Shown: piece by piece, positions 31,276 through 41,053 of the stretch
Layout of the letters: every line of letters starts with the position of its first letter
Position numbering within the stretch: position 1 is the stretch's first letter
Assembly: GCA_905478185.1 (NCBI GenBank)
Contig: CAJQHO010000032.1
Span: 1 to 54,007 of the forward strand
From: an uncultured Flavobacteriales bacterium
GTDB lineage: Bacteria > Bacteroidota > Bacteroidia > Flavobacteriales > BACL11
Direction of reading: 5' to 3'
DNA: 54,007 bases
The notes under the pieces: generated by a model
Told to the model about the DNA's origin: nothing
Seen by the model: the letters and a program-made list of their open reading frames with translations, nothing else
The model's database searches: none
Made by a program: the position numbers and the translations under genes

Positions 31276-33279
31276 TTAGAATTCTAATGAATTAATTAAA
31301 CTATCAGCAGCAGTATTAGGCATAGTCACTTTTAGGTCAGGATTCATTTTCATTGCTCTTTTAATAGCAAAGTTAGCTTCTTTGTTTCTTGCCCAACTTC
31401 TTCTTGATATTCCATTATTCACATCCCAAAACAGCATGGATTTTAATCTTCTATCTGAATCAGCACTACCGTCCAACAACATACCGAAACCACCATTGAT
31501 AACTTCCCCCCAACCAACTCCACCACCATTGTGTATAGATACCCAAGTAGCACCTCTAAAGCTATCTCCAATTACATTTTGTATAGCCATATCAGCAGTG
31601 AATTGTGAGCCATCATAAATGTTGGATGTTTCTCTGTAAGGAGAATCAGTTCCTGAAACATCATGATGATCACGACCTAAAACTACAGGAGCAGAAAGCT
31701 CTCCACTAGCAATAGCATTGTTAAAGGCCTCAGCAATTTTCATTCTTCCCTCAGCATCAGCATATAAAATACGAGCTTGTGAGCCGACAACCATTTTATT
31801 TTCTCCAGCTGCTTTTATCCAATTGATATTATCACTCATCTGCAATTTAATTTCAGCAGGGGAGTGTTGCATGATTTCTTCTAGTACCTCACAAGCAATT
31901 CTGTCAGTAATTACTAAATCCTTAGGGTCGTTAGAAGCACAAACCCACCTGAAAGGTCCAAATCCATAATCAAAACACATAGGTCCCATAATATCCTGTA
32001 CATAAGACGCATATTTAAAGTCTCCATTGTCTTTTAAGATATCAGCTCCAGCACGGCTTGATTCTAGTAAAAAGGCATTTCCATAGTCAAAGAAATACAT
32101 TCCTCTATCAGCTAAAGTATTAATTGCTTTGGTATGTCTTACTAGAGTCTTTTGCACTTCCTTTTTAAATTCGATAGGATTATTAGACATCATTTCATTC
32201 GCATCATCATATGAGATTCCAGCAGGATAGTAGCCACCTGCCCAAGGGTTGTGTAATGATGTTTGGTCAGAGCCAATTTCAATATGAATATTGCGTTCAA
32301 CTACTCTTTCCCAAAGGTCAACAATATTACCATCATAAGCAATGGAAACAGCTTCTTTGTTTTTTCTTGCTGCAATTGCTCTATCTAGTAATTCATCTAT
32401 ATTTTTATACACTTCATCTACCCAACCTTGTTTTTGTCTTTTGTAAGTTGCTTGAGGATTTACTTCTGCAACTATACAGACTCCTTTGGCAATAACAGCT
32501 GCTTTTGGCTGAGCACCACTCATTCCTCCAAGCCCTGCAGTAACAAATATTTTACCACTTAAATCTTCTGCTTTTGGGTCTATATCTCGTGCAGCATTCA
32601 ATACTGTAATTGCTGTTCCATGTACAATCCCTTGAGGTCCAATATACATAAAAGAACCTGCAGTCATTTGCCCGTATTGAGTAACACCTAAAGCATTAAA
32701 CTTTTCCCAATCATCAGGTTTAGAGTAGTTAGGAATCATCATTCCATTTGTTACTACAACTCTAGGAGCATCTTTATGTGAAGGGAATAATCCCATTGGA
32801 TGACCAGAGTATAAAACAAGTGTTTGTTCATCATTCATCTCTGCTAGATACTGCATGCATAAAAGATATTGAGCCCAGTTTTGGAATACAGCTCCATTTC
32901 CACCATAAGTAATTAATTCCTCAGGGTGTTGTGCAATAGCATTATCCAAGTTATTGGAAAGCATCATTTGAATTGCAGCTGCTTGTTTGCTTTTATGTGG
33001 AAAATCTTCTAAGTGTCTTGCTTTTATTTCATAGTTAGGCATGAAACGATACATGTATATTCTACCGTAAGTTTTAAGTTCCTCCGCAAACTCAGGAGCT
33101 AATACAGCATGCATATGCTCTGGGAAATAACGCAAAGCATTACGAATTGCTAATTGCTTTTCCTCTTTGTTAAGAATGTCCTTACGGTTAGGTGCATGGC
33201 TAACACTAGGGTTTATATTTTTCTTTGCAGGAAGTTCAGCTGGGATTCCTTTTAAAATGGCTTGTTTAAGATTTGTCAT
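31276..33279 (-). CDS. hutU: Urocanate hydratase
   Basis: 667 aa; LYSGHPMGLFPSHKDAPRVVVTNGMMIP, FVTAGLGGMSGAQPKAA, GRDHHDVSGTDSPYRETSNIYDGSQFTADM. Confidence 0.96.
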   Translation of the reverse strand: MTNLKQAILKGIPAELPAKKNINPSVSHAPNRKDILNKEEKQLAIRNALRYFPEHMHAVLAPEFAEELKTYGRIYMYRFMPNYEIKARHLEDFPHKSKQAAAIQMMLSNNLDNAIAQHPEELITYGGNGAVFQNWAQYLLCMQYLAEMNDEQTLVLYSGHPMGLFPSHKDAPRVVVTNGMMIPNYSKPDDWEKFNALGVTQYGQMTAGSFMYIGPQGIVHGTAITVLNAARDIDPKAEDLSGKIFVTAGLGGMSGAQPKAAVIAKGVCIVAEVNPQATYKRQKQGWVDEVYKNIDELLDRAIAARKNKEAVSIAYDGNIVDLWERVVERNIHIEIGSDQTSLHNPWAGGYYPAGISYDDANEMMSNNPIEFKKEVQKTLVRHTKAINTLADRGMYFFDYGNAFLLESSRAGADILKDNGDFKYASYVQDIMGPMCFDYGFGPFRWVCASNDPKDLVITDRIACEVLEEIMQHSPAEIKLQMSDNINWIKAAGENKMVVGSQARILYADAEGRMKIAEAFNNAIASGELSAPVVLGRDHHDVSGTDSPYRETSNIYDGSQFTADMAIQNVIGDSFRGATWVSIHNGGGVGWGEVINGGFGMLLDGSADSDRRLKSMLFWDVNNGISRRSWARNKEANFAIKRAMKMNPDLKVTMPNTAADSLINSLEF

Positions 33280-33442
33280 TTTTCTTATTCTTTGTTTCTT
33301 TTTTATAAGGACAATGTTTGCAGTTGTTATTGCAACAATAACCTCTTTTTAAATGATACTTTTCAGTAAAGATAACATATCCTTCTGATGAGTGATAATA
33401 CTCATCTTTATCTAGTTTATCTATTTTTGAAAATTCTTTCAT
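33266..33442 (-). CDS. Small DUF5522-like Cys-rich protein (58 aa), absent from the ORF track
   Basis: Reverse translation MKEFSKIDKLDKDEYYHSSEGYVIFTEKYHLKRGYCCNNNCKHCPYKKETKNKKNDKS*; motif CCxxxCxHCPY; overlaps the hutU start by 14 nt. Confidence 0.82.
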   Translation of the reverse strand: MKEFSKIDKLDKDEYYHSSEGYVIFTEKYHLKRGYCCNNNCKHCPYKKETKNKKNDKS

Positions 33443-33473
33443 GAATTACTGCAAAATTAAGATATTTGTCCGA

Positions 33474-34361
33474 ATGGAAATCAAAACTCAAGAAATATCA
33501 TTACCTCTTTTGAAAGAGAAAGAAATCAAACTTTTTATTAAGAGAACGGATCAAACTCACCAACATATTTCTGGTAATAAATGGTATAAACTTAAATATA
33601 ATCTGATTGAAGCAAAAAAGCAGGGTTTCAAAACTCTTCTGACTTTTGGAGGCGCTTATTCTAATCATATTGCGGCAACTGCCTGTGCTGCTAAGGAAAA
33701 TGGACTTAAAAGTGTTGGAGTTATTAGGGGTGAGGAGTACTTTCTTTTAAATCCTACTTTGCAATTTGCTAAGGATAATAGAATGTTATTACGTTATGTG
33801 AGCAGGAGTGATTACAGAGAGAAAACAACCCCTGATTTTTTAGAGCAACTTAAAGTAAAGTTCGGTGATTTTTATTTGATTCCTGAAGGAGGAACAAATG
33901 AATTGGCAATACAAGGAACTGCAGAGATTTTGGATGCAAATGATACTCAAGATTATATTTGTTGCCCAGTAGGTACTGGAGGTACAATTGCAGGGAGTAT
34001 TAATACTTCAACTGACAAGCAAACCGTAATTGGTTTTCCTGCAATTAAGGGTTTTTATGAGTTGAAAAAAGATATTGAAAGCTGGACAAAAAAGAAAAAT
34101 TGGAAACTCGTAAATGATAATTTTTCTGGTGGTTATGCCAAAGTAAATAAAGAATTGATTGACTTCATTAATTCCTTTTATAAGGAGCAGCAAATCCCAT
34201 TGGATGCTGTATATACTGGGAAAATGATGTTAGGTATTTTAGATTTAATTACTAAAGATTACTTCCCTAAAGGAAGTTCAATTTTAGCAATACATACTGG
34301 TGGTTTGCAGGGCAATAAAGGAATGAGTAAAAGGTTAGGAGTTATTTTACCTATATCATAA
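33474..34361 (+). CDS. PLP-dependent D-cysteine desulfhydrase / ACC deaminase-like enzyme
   Basis: ATG at 33474; LFIKRTDQTHQHISGNKWYKLKYNL, LLTFGGAYSNHIAATA, PVGTGGTIAGSI. Confidence 0.88.
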   Translation: MEIKTQEISLPLLKEKEIKLFIKRTDQTHQHISGNKWYKLKYNLIEAKKQGFKTLLTFGGAYSNHIAATACAAKENGLKSVGVIRGEEYFLLNPTLQFAKDNRMLLRYVSRSDYREKTTPDFLEQLKVKFGDFYLIPEGGTNELAIQGTAEILDANDTQDYICCPVGTGGTIAGSINTSTDKQTVIGFPAIKGFYELKKDIESWTKKKNWKLVNDNFSGGYAKVNKELIDFINSFYKEQQIPLDAVYTGKMMLGILDLITKDYFPKGSSILAIHTGGLQGNKGMSKRLGVILPIS

Positions 34362-34367
34362 ATTGAG

Positions 34368-35411
34368 ATGAAAAAAGTAATAGATAAATTTGACTTTAAA
34401 GGGAAAATAAAATCTGTAAAAGAAAATAAAACAGGATTAATAAATTCTACCTTTATTGTTAGTACTTGTTCCTTTAAGTATGTCTTACAAAAAATAAATA
34501 CTTCTATTTTTAAAAAGCCTATTTCATTAATGGAAAATATAGAATTAACTGCTGATTTTTTAAAAGTTTTAGGACAAGCTTCATTAGAGTTAGTTAAAAG
34601 CAATGATGGAGATTCATTTATTGAATATAATAGTGGGTATTGGCGGGCATTTAAATATATCGATAGCACAACATATTTTAAAGCTGATTCTATTTTTATT
34701 GTATCAGAAAGCGCAAAATGTCTTGGTAATTTTCATCTACATTTAAATCAATTTCCTATAGAAAAACTCAATATCAGTATTCCCAATTTTCATAATACAT
34801 CATTAATATTAAATGATTTTAAAGTAATGCTAGAGGTTGCTGATAACTCTGTATTAACTAGATGTGATTCAGAAATAGATTATATTTTAAGAAGGGAAGA
34901 TGATTGTAAGATTATTCAAAAGCTTATATCACAAAATAAAATCCCCCTAAGAGTTTGTCATAATGACCCTAAAATCAGCAACTTTCTATTTGATAATGAG
35001 AATAATGCAATTTGCCTTATTGATTTAGATACTGTAATGCCAGGTACAGTTATATTTGATATTGCTGATGCAATTAGAACTAGCTGTGTGTCTGAATCAG
35101 AAGAGGAGTCTGATTTAAACAAAGTATTTTTTAAGTTTGATTATTTTGAAGAATTCATTAAGTCATACTTAAATAAAAATGGAGATAATTTAAATAAATA
35201 TGAATTACAAAATATTGTAAAATCTATAGAAATAATATTTTTAGAACAAGGAATTCGATTTTTGTCTGACTATTTGAGTTTTAATAAATATTATGAAGTT
35301 ACATATCCTGAACAAAACCTAGTAAGAGCGAAAAATCAACTGCATTTAGCTAGTCAGATAGAGCTTAATGTTTTGAGTTTGGAAAATATTTTATTAAAGT
35401 ATATTAGATAA
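34368..35411 (+). CDS. APH-family phosphotransferase, N-acetylhexosamine-kinase-like
   Basis: 347 aa; VCHNDPKISNFLFDNENNAICLIDLDTVMPGTVIFDIADAIR. Confidence 0.82.
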   Translation: MKKVIDKFDFKGKIKSVKENKTGLINSTFIVSTCSFKYVLQKINTSIFKKPISLMENIELTADFLKVLGQASLELVKSNDGDSFIEYNSGYWRAFKYIDSTTYFKADSIFIVSESAKCLGNFHLHLNQFPIEKLNISIPNFHNTSLILNDFKVMLEVADNSVLTRCDSEIDYILRREDDCKIIQKLISQNKIPLRVCHNDPKISNFLFDNENNAICLIDLDTVMPGTVIFDIADAIRTSCVSESEEESDLNKVFFKFDYFEEFIKSYLNKNGDNLNKYELQNIVKSIEIIFLEQGIRFLSDYLSFNKYYEVTYPEQNLVRAKNQLHLASQIELNVLSLENILLKYIR

Positions 35412-36798
35412 TATCTCTCATAATCTCTAAAGGGTTTTCTTTTCTCCAAGTTCCACCTGTAAAATCAGGAACAATAATGGATTGACTATTGGCAGCTACC
35501 GAAAGTTCAGAGAGAGGAGTGATGGCACTCCACAGAATACTATCGTATACATTTATATCTAGTGGTAAGCCTAAATTTAAGCATTTTATTAAACGATAAA
35601 TCATAACAAAATCCATGCCGCCATGCCCTTGTTTAAAGCCTTGGCTAACGGTTTTTAGTTTTTTAATTATTGGGTGTTGGTACTTGCTTTTGTACTCGTT
35701 ATAGGTTTCTTCTTTTAGCCAATTATGTCCCCAATATTCAGGTTTTTCTCCTTCAATGTATAGTCTGCTTGGGTATCCGTCATGCACGGCTTTAGTTCCT
35801 ACAATTTTATTAATCCTAGAATAAGGCCTCCCTGTATGTACATCAAATTGCAATAAAATTGTTTTTCCTTTTTCAGTTTTAATCATAGTATTATTCATGT
35901 CCCCACATTTGTAGGTTTGTATAGGATGATTGTATTGCTTGGCAGCAATACTAAGGTTCAGTTCTCTACTGCTCATAGAGGTAAGGTGCGAGAAAGTATC
36001 GCCCCTTCCAATGCCTAAATAAAAGGCAATTGGCCCCAAACCGTGTGTGGTGTAGAAATTTCCATTTCTTTCAGCATGTTCGTGTAAACGCCATTGCCCT
36101 TCATAATAAGTATCATGTAGCATTAATGCTCTCAAATCATGAAGATAAGCACCCTCAGTGTGTGTTATATCGCCAAATACGCCTTCTTGTATCATATTCA
36201 GTACCCAAAGTTCTTCTTCATTATAATTGCAATTTTCCATCATCATGCAATGTTTTTGAGTGCGTTCAGCCGTTTCAATAATTTTCCAACAATCCTCAAT
36301 AGTGGAGGCAACTGGCACTTCACTACCAACATGTTTTCCGTTTTCCATGGAATAGATTGCCATAGGTGTGTGCAAGTCCCAAGGAGTTGCAATAATTACT
36401 AAATCAATATCATCCCTTTTGGCTAATTTCTCCCATTCTGTTTTTGATTTGTGGTAAAGGACTGGTTTTTTGCTTTGCCAAACGGCTAATTTTTCAGCTG
36501 CTTTAGTTACTTTTTCTTCTGAAATATCTGATAAGGCAATGACTTCAGCCATTTCATTTTCTACTAAGTATTGAAACATTTCCAATAGGGTATTCCCTCT
36601 ATTTCCTAAACCAATAATTCCGACTCTTACCTTGCTAATAGGATCGGCAGCAAAGCCAAACATAGTCCCCTTAACATCTCTTTTGGTATTGTTTATTAAT
36701 TCCTGAATGGTAGCGCTATCGTTACCTAAAGCAGTGAAGGGTAAACCTAAAAATGCACTCGCCCCTAAAACGGATTGTAGAAAATGTTTTCTTTTCAA
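35404..36798 (-). CDS. Gfo/Idh/MocA-family protein resembling GH109 alpha-N-acetylgalactosaminidase; apparent TTG start
   Basis: 464 aa; export-type leader KRKHFLQSVLGASAFLGLPF; VGIIGLGNRGNTLLEMF; EVPVASTIEDCWKI; GDMNNTMIKT. First codon in the plus sequence is caa, i.e. TTG on the minus strand. Confidence 0.83.
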   Translation of the reverse strand: MKRKHFLQSVLGASAFLGLPFTALGNDSATIQELINNTKRDVKGTMFGFAADPISKVRVGIIGLGNRGNTLLEMFQYLVENEMAEVIALSDISEEKVTKAAEKLAVWQSKKPVLYHKSKTEWEKLAKRDDIDLVIIATPWDLHTPMAIYSMENGKHVGSEVPVASTIEDCWKIIETAERTQKHCMMMENCNYNEEELWVLNMIQEGVFGDITHTEGAYLHDLRALMLHDTYYEGQWRLHEHAERNGNFYTTHGLGPIAFYLGIGRGDTFSHLTSMSSRELNLSIAAKQYNHPIQTYKCGDMNNTMIKTEKGKTILLQFDVHTGRPYSRINKIVGTKAVHDGYPSRLYIEGEKPEYWGHNWLKEETYNEYKSKYQHPIIKKLKTVSQGFKQGHGGMDFVMIYRLIKCLNLGLPLDINVYDSILWSAITPLSELSVAANSQSIIVPDFTGGTWRKENPLEIMRDII

Positions 36799-36878
36799 AA
36801 TATATTTATTAAAAATTAGTGTTCAAATATATATTTTTTGAGTGTAAATAGGTTGAATGGCTTTTCTATTTTAGTATC

Positions 36879-37754
36879 ATGAAAAAATGTTTATTAATTG
36901 TATTCCTCTTTTCTTCCTTTTTAGTTGTGGCTCAAAAAAAAACAGAAGCATATATTGATAAATACAGCCAGATTGCTGTTGATGAAATGAATATGTATAA
37001 TATTCCTGCATCTATTACACTAGCTCAAGGAATACTAGAAAGCGGAAATGGAGAAAGTCGATTAGCAATAAATGGTAAAAATCATTTTGGGATAAAATGC
37101 CATAGCAATTGGAACGGTAAAACGATTATTGAGGATGATGATGAAAAAGGAGAGTGTTTCAGGAAGTACAATAGGGTTTCAGATTCTTATAGAGATCATT
37201 CCTTATTTTTAAATGAAAGAGGGCGATATGCCTTTTTGTTTGAATACAATAAAACAGACTACAAGAAATGGGCTAAAGGATTAAAGAAAGCTGGTTATGC
37301 TACTAATCCTAAATACCCAACTTTACTTATTGATTTAATAGAAAAATATGATTTGAGTAGGTTTGATAAAGGAACAAAAAGCAAAAAGAATTTATACTTT
37401 TCTCATTCTTACGGATTGCCTTATTTAACGGGTCTAGGGGCTTATTATTTTAATAAGAAATCATTGTACTTTACTGAGGTAAATACATCATTTTCTTTTA
37501 GTGAAGCTAGTATTGGTTATCATTATAATTTGATAAACAAATTTTATGTAGGGGCAAAAGGAGGGGGTGTATATATACCAACTGAGGAAGTTAGTATAAA
37601 ACCTTATTTATCTCCAGAATTTATGATTAAAAGGGAAAAGAATAAATCTGTTTTAATAAGGGGAGGAGTTCAGTTTCCATTAGTAGAAACACAATGGTTC
37701 TCTAAGGAAGTAAAATTATTGCCTTATCTAACTTTTACTTATTTGTTGGACTAG
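36879..37754 (+). CDS. Glucosaminidase-domain (GH73-like) peptidoglycan hydrolase with beta-barrel-like C-terminal extension
   Basis: 291 aa; signal peptide; IPASITLAQGILESGNGESRLAINGKNHFGIKCHSNWNG; second half is alternating aromatic/hydrophobic strands ending LLPYLTFTYLLD. Confidence 0.85.
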   Translation: MKKCLLIVFLFSSFLVVAQKKTEAYIDKYSQIAVDEMNMYNIPASITLAQGILESGNGESRLAINGKNHFGIKCHSNWNGKTIIEDDDEKGECFRKYNRVSDSYRDHSLFLNERGRYAFLFEYNKTDYKKWAKGLKKAGYATNPKYPTLLIDLIEKYDLSRFDKGTKSKKNLYFSHSYGLPYLTGLGAYYFNKKSLYFTEVNTSFSFSEASIGYHYNLINKFYVGAKGGGVYIPTEEVSIKPYLSPEFMIKREKNKSVLIRGGVQFPLVETQWFSKEVKLLPYLTFTYLLD

Positions 37755-40344
37755 TTCCAAGCTCATAATTATAAAGCATCCCGTTTTTGATGTTTAAGAT
37801 ATTTCTCTTGCCATTATTATCAATGTCAGATATATTGAAGTATCCATCAGTATCTATTGGGAACCCTTCAAGAATCAAACTATCTTCCATTAAGTACAAA
37901 CTATTTTCTGTACTAATAGTAAGTTTATCTCCAAATTCTTTTAAGGAGATTATCGCTCCATCAAGTGTAATGTTGTTTACTTGAGAATATCTCCCATCCA
38001 GAATTATAAGTTTGTTGTTATTGGAAATATAAACATGGTTATTATGGAAAAGTATTTGGGAGTTAATATCTAGCTCAGAAATTTCAATAAGTTGAGAATT
38101 TCCATTTGTATTTGCTAGCCATAATTCACCTTCAGTTGTAATTGCATAAAGCTCTCCTGTATTATTAATCTGAAGCTTATTAGCAAATTCATGAGCATCT
38201 TTAAAAGTTACTCTAGTTGATCCGTTTCTAGCTAATAATTGAGAAGTTGTATTCTTAGTTGCATTTAAAATAAAGTCTTTTCCGTTAACTGTAAAATGAA
38301 TTGGGTTCTGAGTAATCCTATTTGTATTTTTTGAGTATTTCCAGCCCTTTACTCTCTTCCCTTTTTTATCTAAATTGTAGATGATGTTGTCTTCTCCAAC
38401 TATACAAATTCTGTAATTTCTGTTATTGATATAATCAAACAATGAGTGGCCAAGCTTTGTAGCTGATGGTAATTCTTTAGGGAATCCATCTAAATTTTCT
38501 CCATTTCTATCAACTAAATATAAGTGTGTAGCCGTATTAAATAGTGCTTGGTATTTACTGTTCTTAAAAGCATCAATATAATTGATTTCTCCAAGTATTT
38601 TCCCATTAACTTGAATACTCCAAAGAGTTTCTCCGCTTGTGTTTAGTGCAAAAAGTTTATTGTTGTAATCTTGTGTTAAAACCATTTCTTCCTTTGTAAA
38701 ATGATTTTTAACTACTTGAGGATTTAGCACTAAAATAGTGTCAAGAGATACATACCATTCCTCTTTAATATCTTCTTTGTAATCCTCATCATAAAACAAA
38801 CAAATATTGCATGTTAAAAGGCTTTTCTTTGCTGACATCTGCAAAGCAAATGCAGTGAATTTAACAATAGAATCATTGTTAAATGCTAATTGTTTTGCAT
38901 AACTATTTAAAAAACTATTCTGAAGAGTTTCAGCAGTTTTCCCAGGATTTATGTAATAATAGAAGTTTGCGTCATTAGAAATGTAAGAGCTAAATTTATT
39001 GTAAGTTTTACTATTAGAAAGTGTGTTGTTAGAGCTGTAATTGTCAATAATATATTCTAGAGCAGAAGGGGAGTTCCCGAAAATGAAATAGTCGTTAATT
39101 ACAGTAAAATATGGATTGTTTACTTTTAGTAAATCACCAAACAAATTTGCAGTTAAGTAATGGTCAAATACCTTATTAATTTGGTGATTATTGTACTCAC
39201 TAGATTTTTGAATCATCCCTTGCATTAAAGATGTAGTTCTGATAGATTCCTTGGCTTTAAAGTAAGTAAAAGTATTTTCGGTAATTAGCTGTACTGATGT
39301 ATTGAATTTACCTGCTTCTTCATCAATCTCTCCAATAAGCTCATTGTAATTTACATTACAACTATCTTGTATCTTCTTGCGGTTTTTATCCCAACTCCAA
39401 AAGCTATTTTGGTTTTGAAGAATCTTGTTCTTTCCATCAAATATATCTTTTGCATCAGAAAAACTTAAAGCTAAAAGCTCATTTGTATTCTCAGGGATTA
39501 TTTCAATAATATCAATATTACTGCTTTTTTGTCCGTTAAAAATATCAGAATAATTAGTAATATTACTATTTATTGAGCTGATACCATTTGCTAAGAGCAC
39601 TTTGTCTTTTAGTTTAATATCAGTAGCTGTCCAGTTAGATAAATCGGTTGTAAGGTTTTTGTTTTTTGTAAAGGTATTTGTAAGCTCTATTAGATTGTTT
39701 CCATTAAAAATAAGGTTAATATCAGCAGATGAACTTAAAGTGTTATATGCTTTAGAAAAACCATCATTAACATATAAATTGTCAGTATTTTTATTTGAAG
39801 TTCTAATAGCATCCGTAAGTAGCATCTTAGTTGCAGAAAAGAATAAAATATCACCTAAAAATGAGTAATACATTCCAGTTTTATCTAAAAAGAAAATCTC
39901 TTGATTGTCATATTCTGATGTGCTATTTCTATTTCCAAATAACTGTATAATGGTCTCGTTATTTAGTGCAGTTACTCTGTTGAAAGTAGTACTGAACAGT
40001 GTTCCGCTATTATTTGCACCTAACTTATGGTAAGACACAAAAAGAGTGTTGCTTTTAAACACTTCCTGGTTTGAAGTAAAAAAATCGCTTATCTCTTTAA
40101 TTTGAGTGTTGTTAAACTTGATGTGCTCAATGTACCCTAATTGCTCCCAAAGAGTTGTGAGCTCTAAGTTTCTGCTTAAATTCCTTACATCATTAATTTT
40201 TATAATTACTGAAGCATTAGTTGGAATCACTGTAATAGGATCTTCAGTAGAATTTAGTGTTTTTTGGTAAGTATTGTACCCAATAAAAAGTATGATTCCA
40301 ATCAATAAAATTGGAATAGAAATTTTCAATATTGTTTTGAACAT
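37735..40344 (-). CDS. Membrane-anchored uncharacterised protein (DUF3352-like N-part, beta-propeller-like C-part)
   Basis: 869 aa; N-terminal TM ISIPILLIGIILFIGYNTY; C-part repeats of the type LYAITTEGELWLANTNG, LFALNTSGETLWSIQVNGKILGE. Confidence 0.65.
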   Translation of the reverse strand: MFKTILKISIPILLIGIILFIGYNTYQKTLNSTEDPITVIPTNASVIIKINDVRNLSRNLELTTLWEQLGYIEHIKFNNTQIKEISDFFTSNQEVFKSNTLFVSYHKLGANNSGTLFSTTFNRVTALNNETIIQLFGNRNSTSEYDNQEIFFLDKTGMYYSFLGDILFFSATKMLLTDAIRTSNKNTDNLYVNDGFSKAYNTLSSSADINLIFNGNNLIELTNTFTKNKNLTTDLSNWTATDIKLKDKVLLANGISSINSNITNYSDIFNGQKSSNIDIIEIIPENTNELLALSFSDAKDIFDGKNKILQNQNSFWSWDKNRKKIQDSCNVNYNELIGEIDEEAGKFNTSVQLITENTFTYFKAKESIRTTSLMQGMIQKSSEYNNHQINKVFDHYLTANLFGDLLKVNNPYFTVINDYFIFGNSPSALEYIIDNYSSNNTLSNSKTYNKFSSYISNDANFYYYINPGKTAETLQNSFLNSYAKQLAFNNDSIVKFTAFALQMSAKKSLLTCNICLFYDEDYKEDIKEEWYVSLDTILVLNPQVVKNHFTKEEMVLTQDYNNKLFALNTSGETLWSIQVNGKILGEINYIDAFKNSKYQALFNTATHLYLVDRNGENLDGFPKELPSATKLGHSLFDYINNRNYRICIVGEDNIIYNLDKKGKRVKGWKYSKNTNRITQNPIHFTVNGKDFILNATKNTTSQLLARNGSTRVTFKDAHEFANKLQINNTGELYAITTEGELWLANTNGNSQLIEISELDINSQILFHNNHVYISNNNKLIILDGRYSQVNNITLDGAIISLKEFGDKLTISTENSLYLMEDSLILEGFPIDTDGYFNISDIDNNGKRNILNIKNGMLYNYELGTSPTNK

Positions 40345-40377
40345 ATGACTTAAATGGTAAAAAACAAAATTAGTAAT

Positions 40378-40974
40378 TTATAGAGACAAACTCAGCTGAT
40401 TTGGAAGTAGTTGAAAACTTTTTCTATGATGCTTAGTGCTTCCAAATTCTGCTATTGCTTTTCTGTGTTGTTTTGTAGGGTATCCTTTGTTGTTTTTCCA
40501 GAAGTAATTAGGATGTTTTTTATCTAGCTCTTTCATAATATCATCACGATAGGTTTTTGCCAAAACTGATGCGGCAGCAATAGATAAATACTTCCCATCA
40601 CCTTTTATGATACATTGATGCTGAGTATTAGGATAAGGATTAAATCTATTTCCATCAATAATTAAAAGTTCTGCTTTGGTGTTTAATTTTTCAATTGCCC
40701 TATGCATTGCTAAAAAGGAGGCATTTAAGATATTTATTTTATCAATTTCCTTTGGACTTACAATTCCTACAGTGCATGAAATAGCTTCTTTTTCTATTAT
40801 TTGCCTGAGTAACTCTCTTTTCTTTTCTGAGAGGACTTTACTATCGTTAAGTATATTGTTATTAAACTGCTTTGGGAGTATAACAGCAGCTGCAACTACT
40901 GGCCCAGCTAAACAACCTCTACCTGCCTCATCACATCCTGCTATAACTAGCTTTGATTGATAGTGTTTTAACAT
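40378..40974 (-). CDS. rnhB: Ribonuclease HII
   Basis: 198 aa; [52 protein letters not shown]. Confidence 0.97.
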   Translation of the reverse strand: MLKHYQSKLVIAGCDEAGRGCLAGPVVAAAVILPKQFNNNILNDSKVLSEKKRELLRQIIEKEAISCTVGIVSPKEIDKINILNASFLAMHRAIEKLNTKAELLIIDGNRFNPYPNTQHQCIIKGDGKYLSIAAASVLAKTYRDDIMKELDKKHPNYFWKNNKGYPTKQHRKAIAEFGSTKHHRKSFQLLPNQLSLSL

Positions 40975-41053
40975 AAATTAGATATGAGTATTAAGTTTTT
41001 ATTATTTAGATTTTGTCTATTTTCTATTGTCTGAAAGCGGAGTGGCCTATTAT

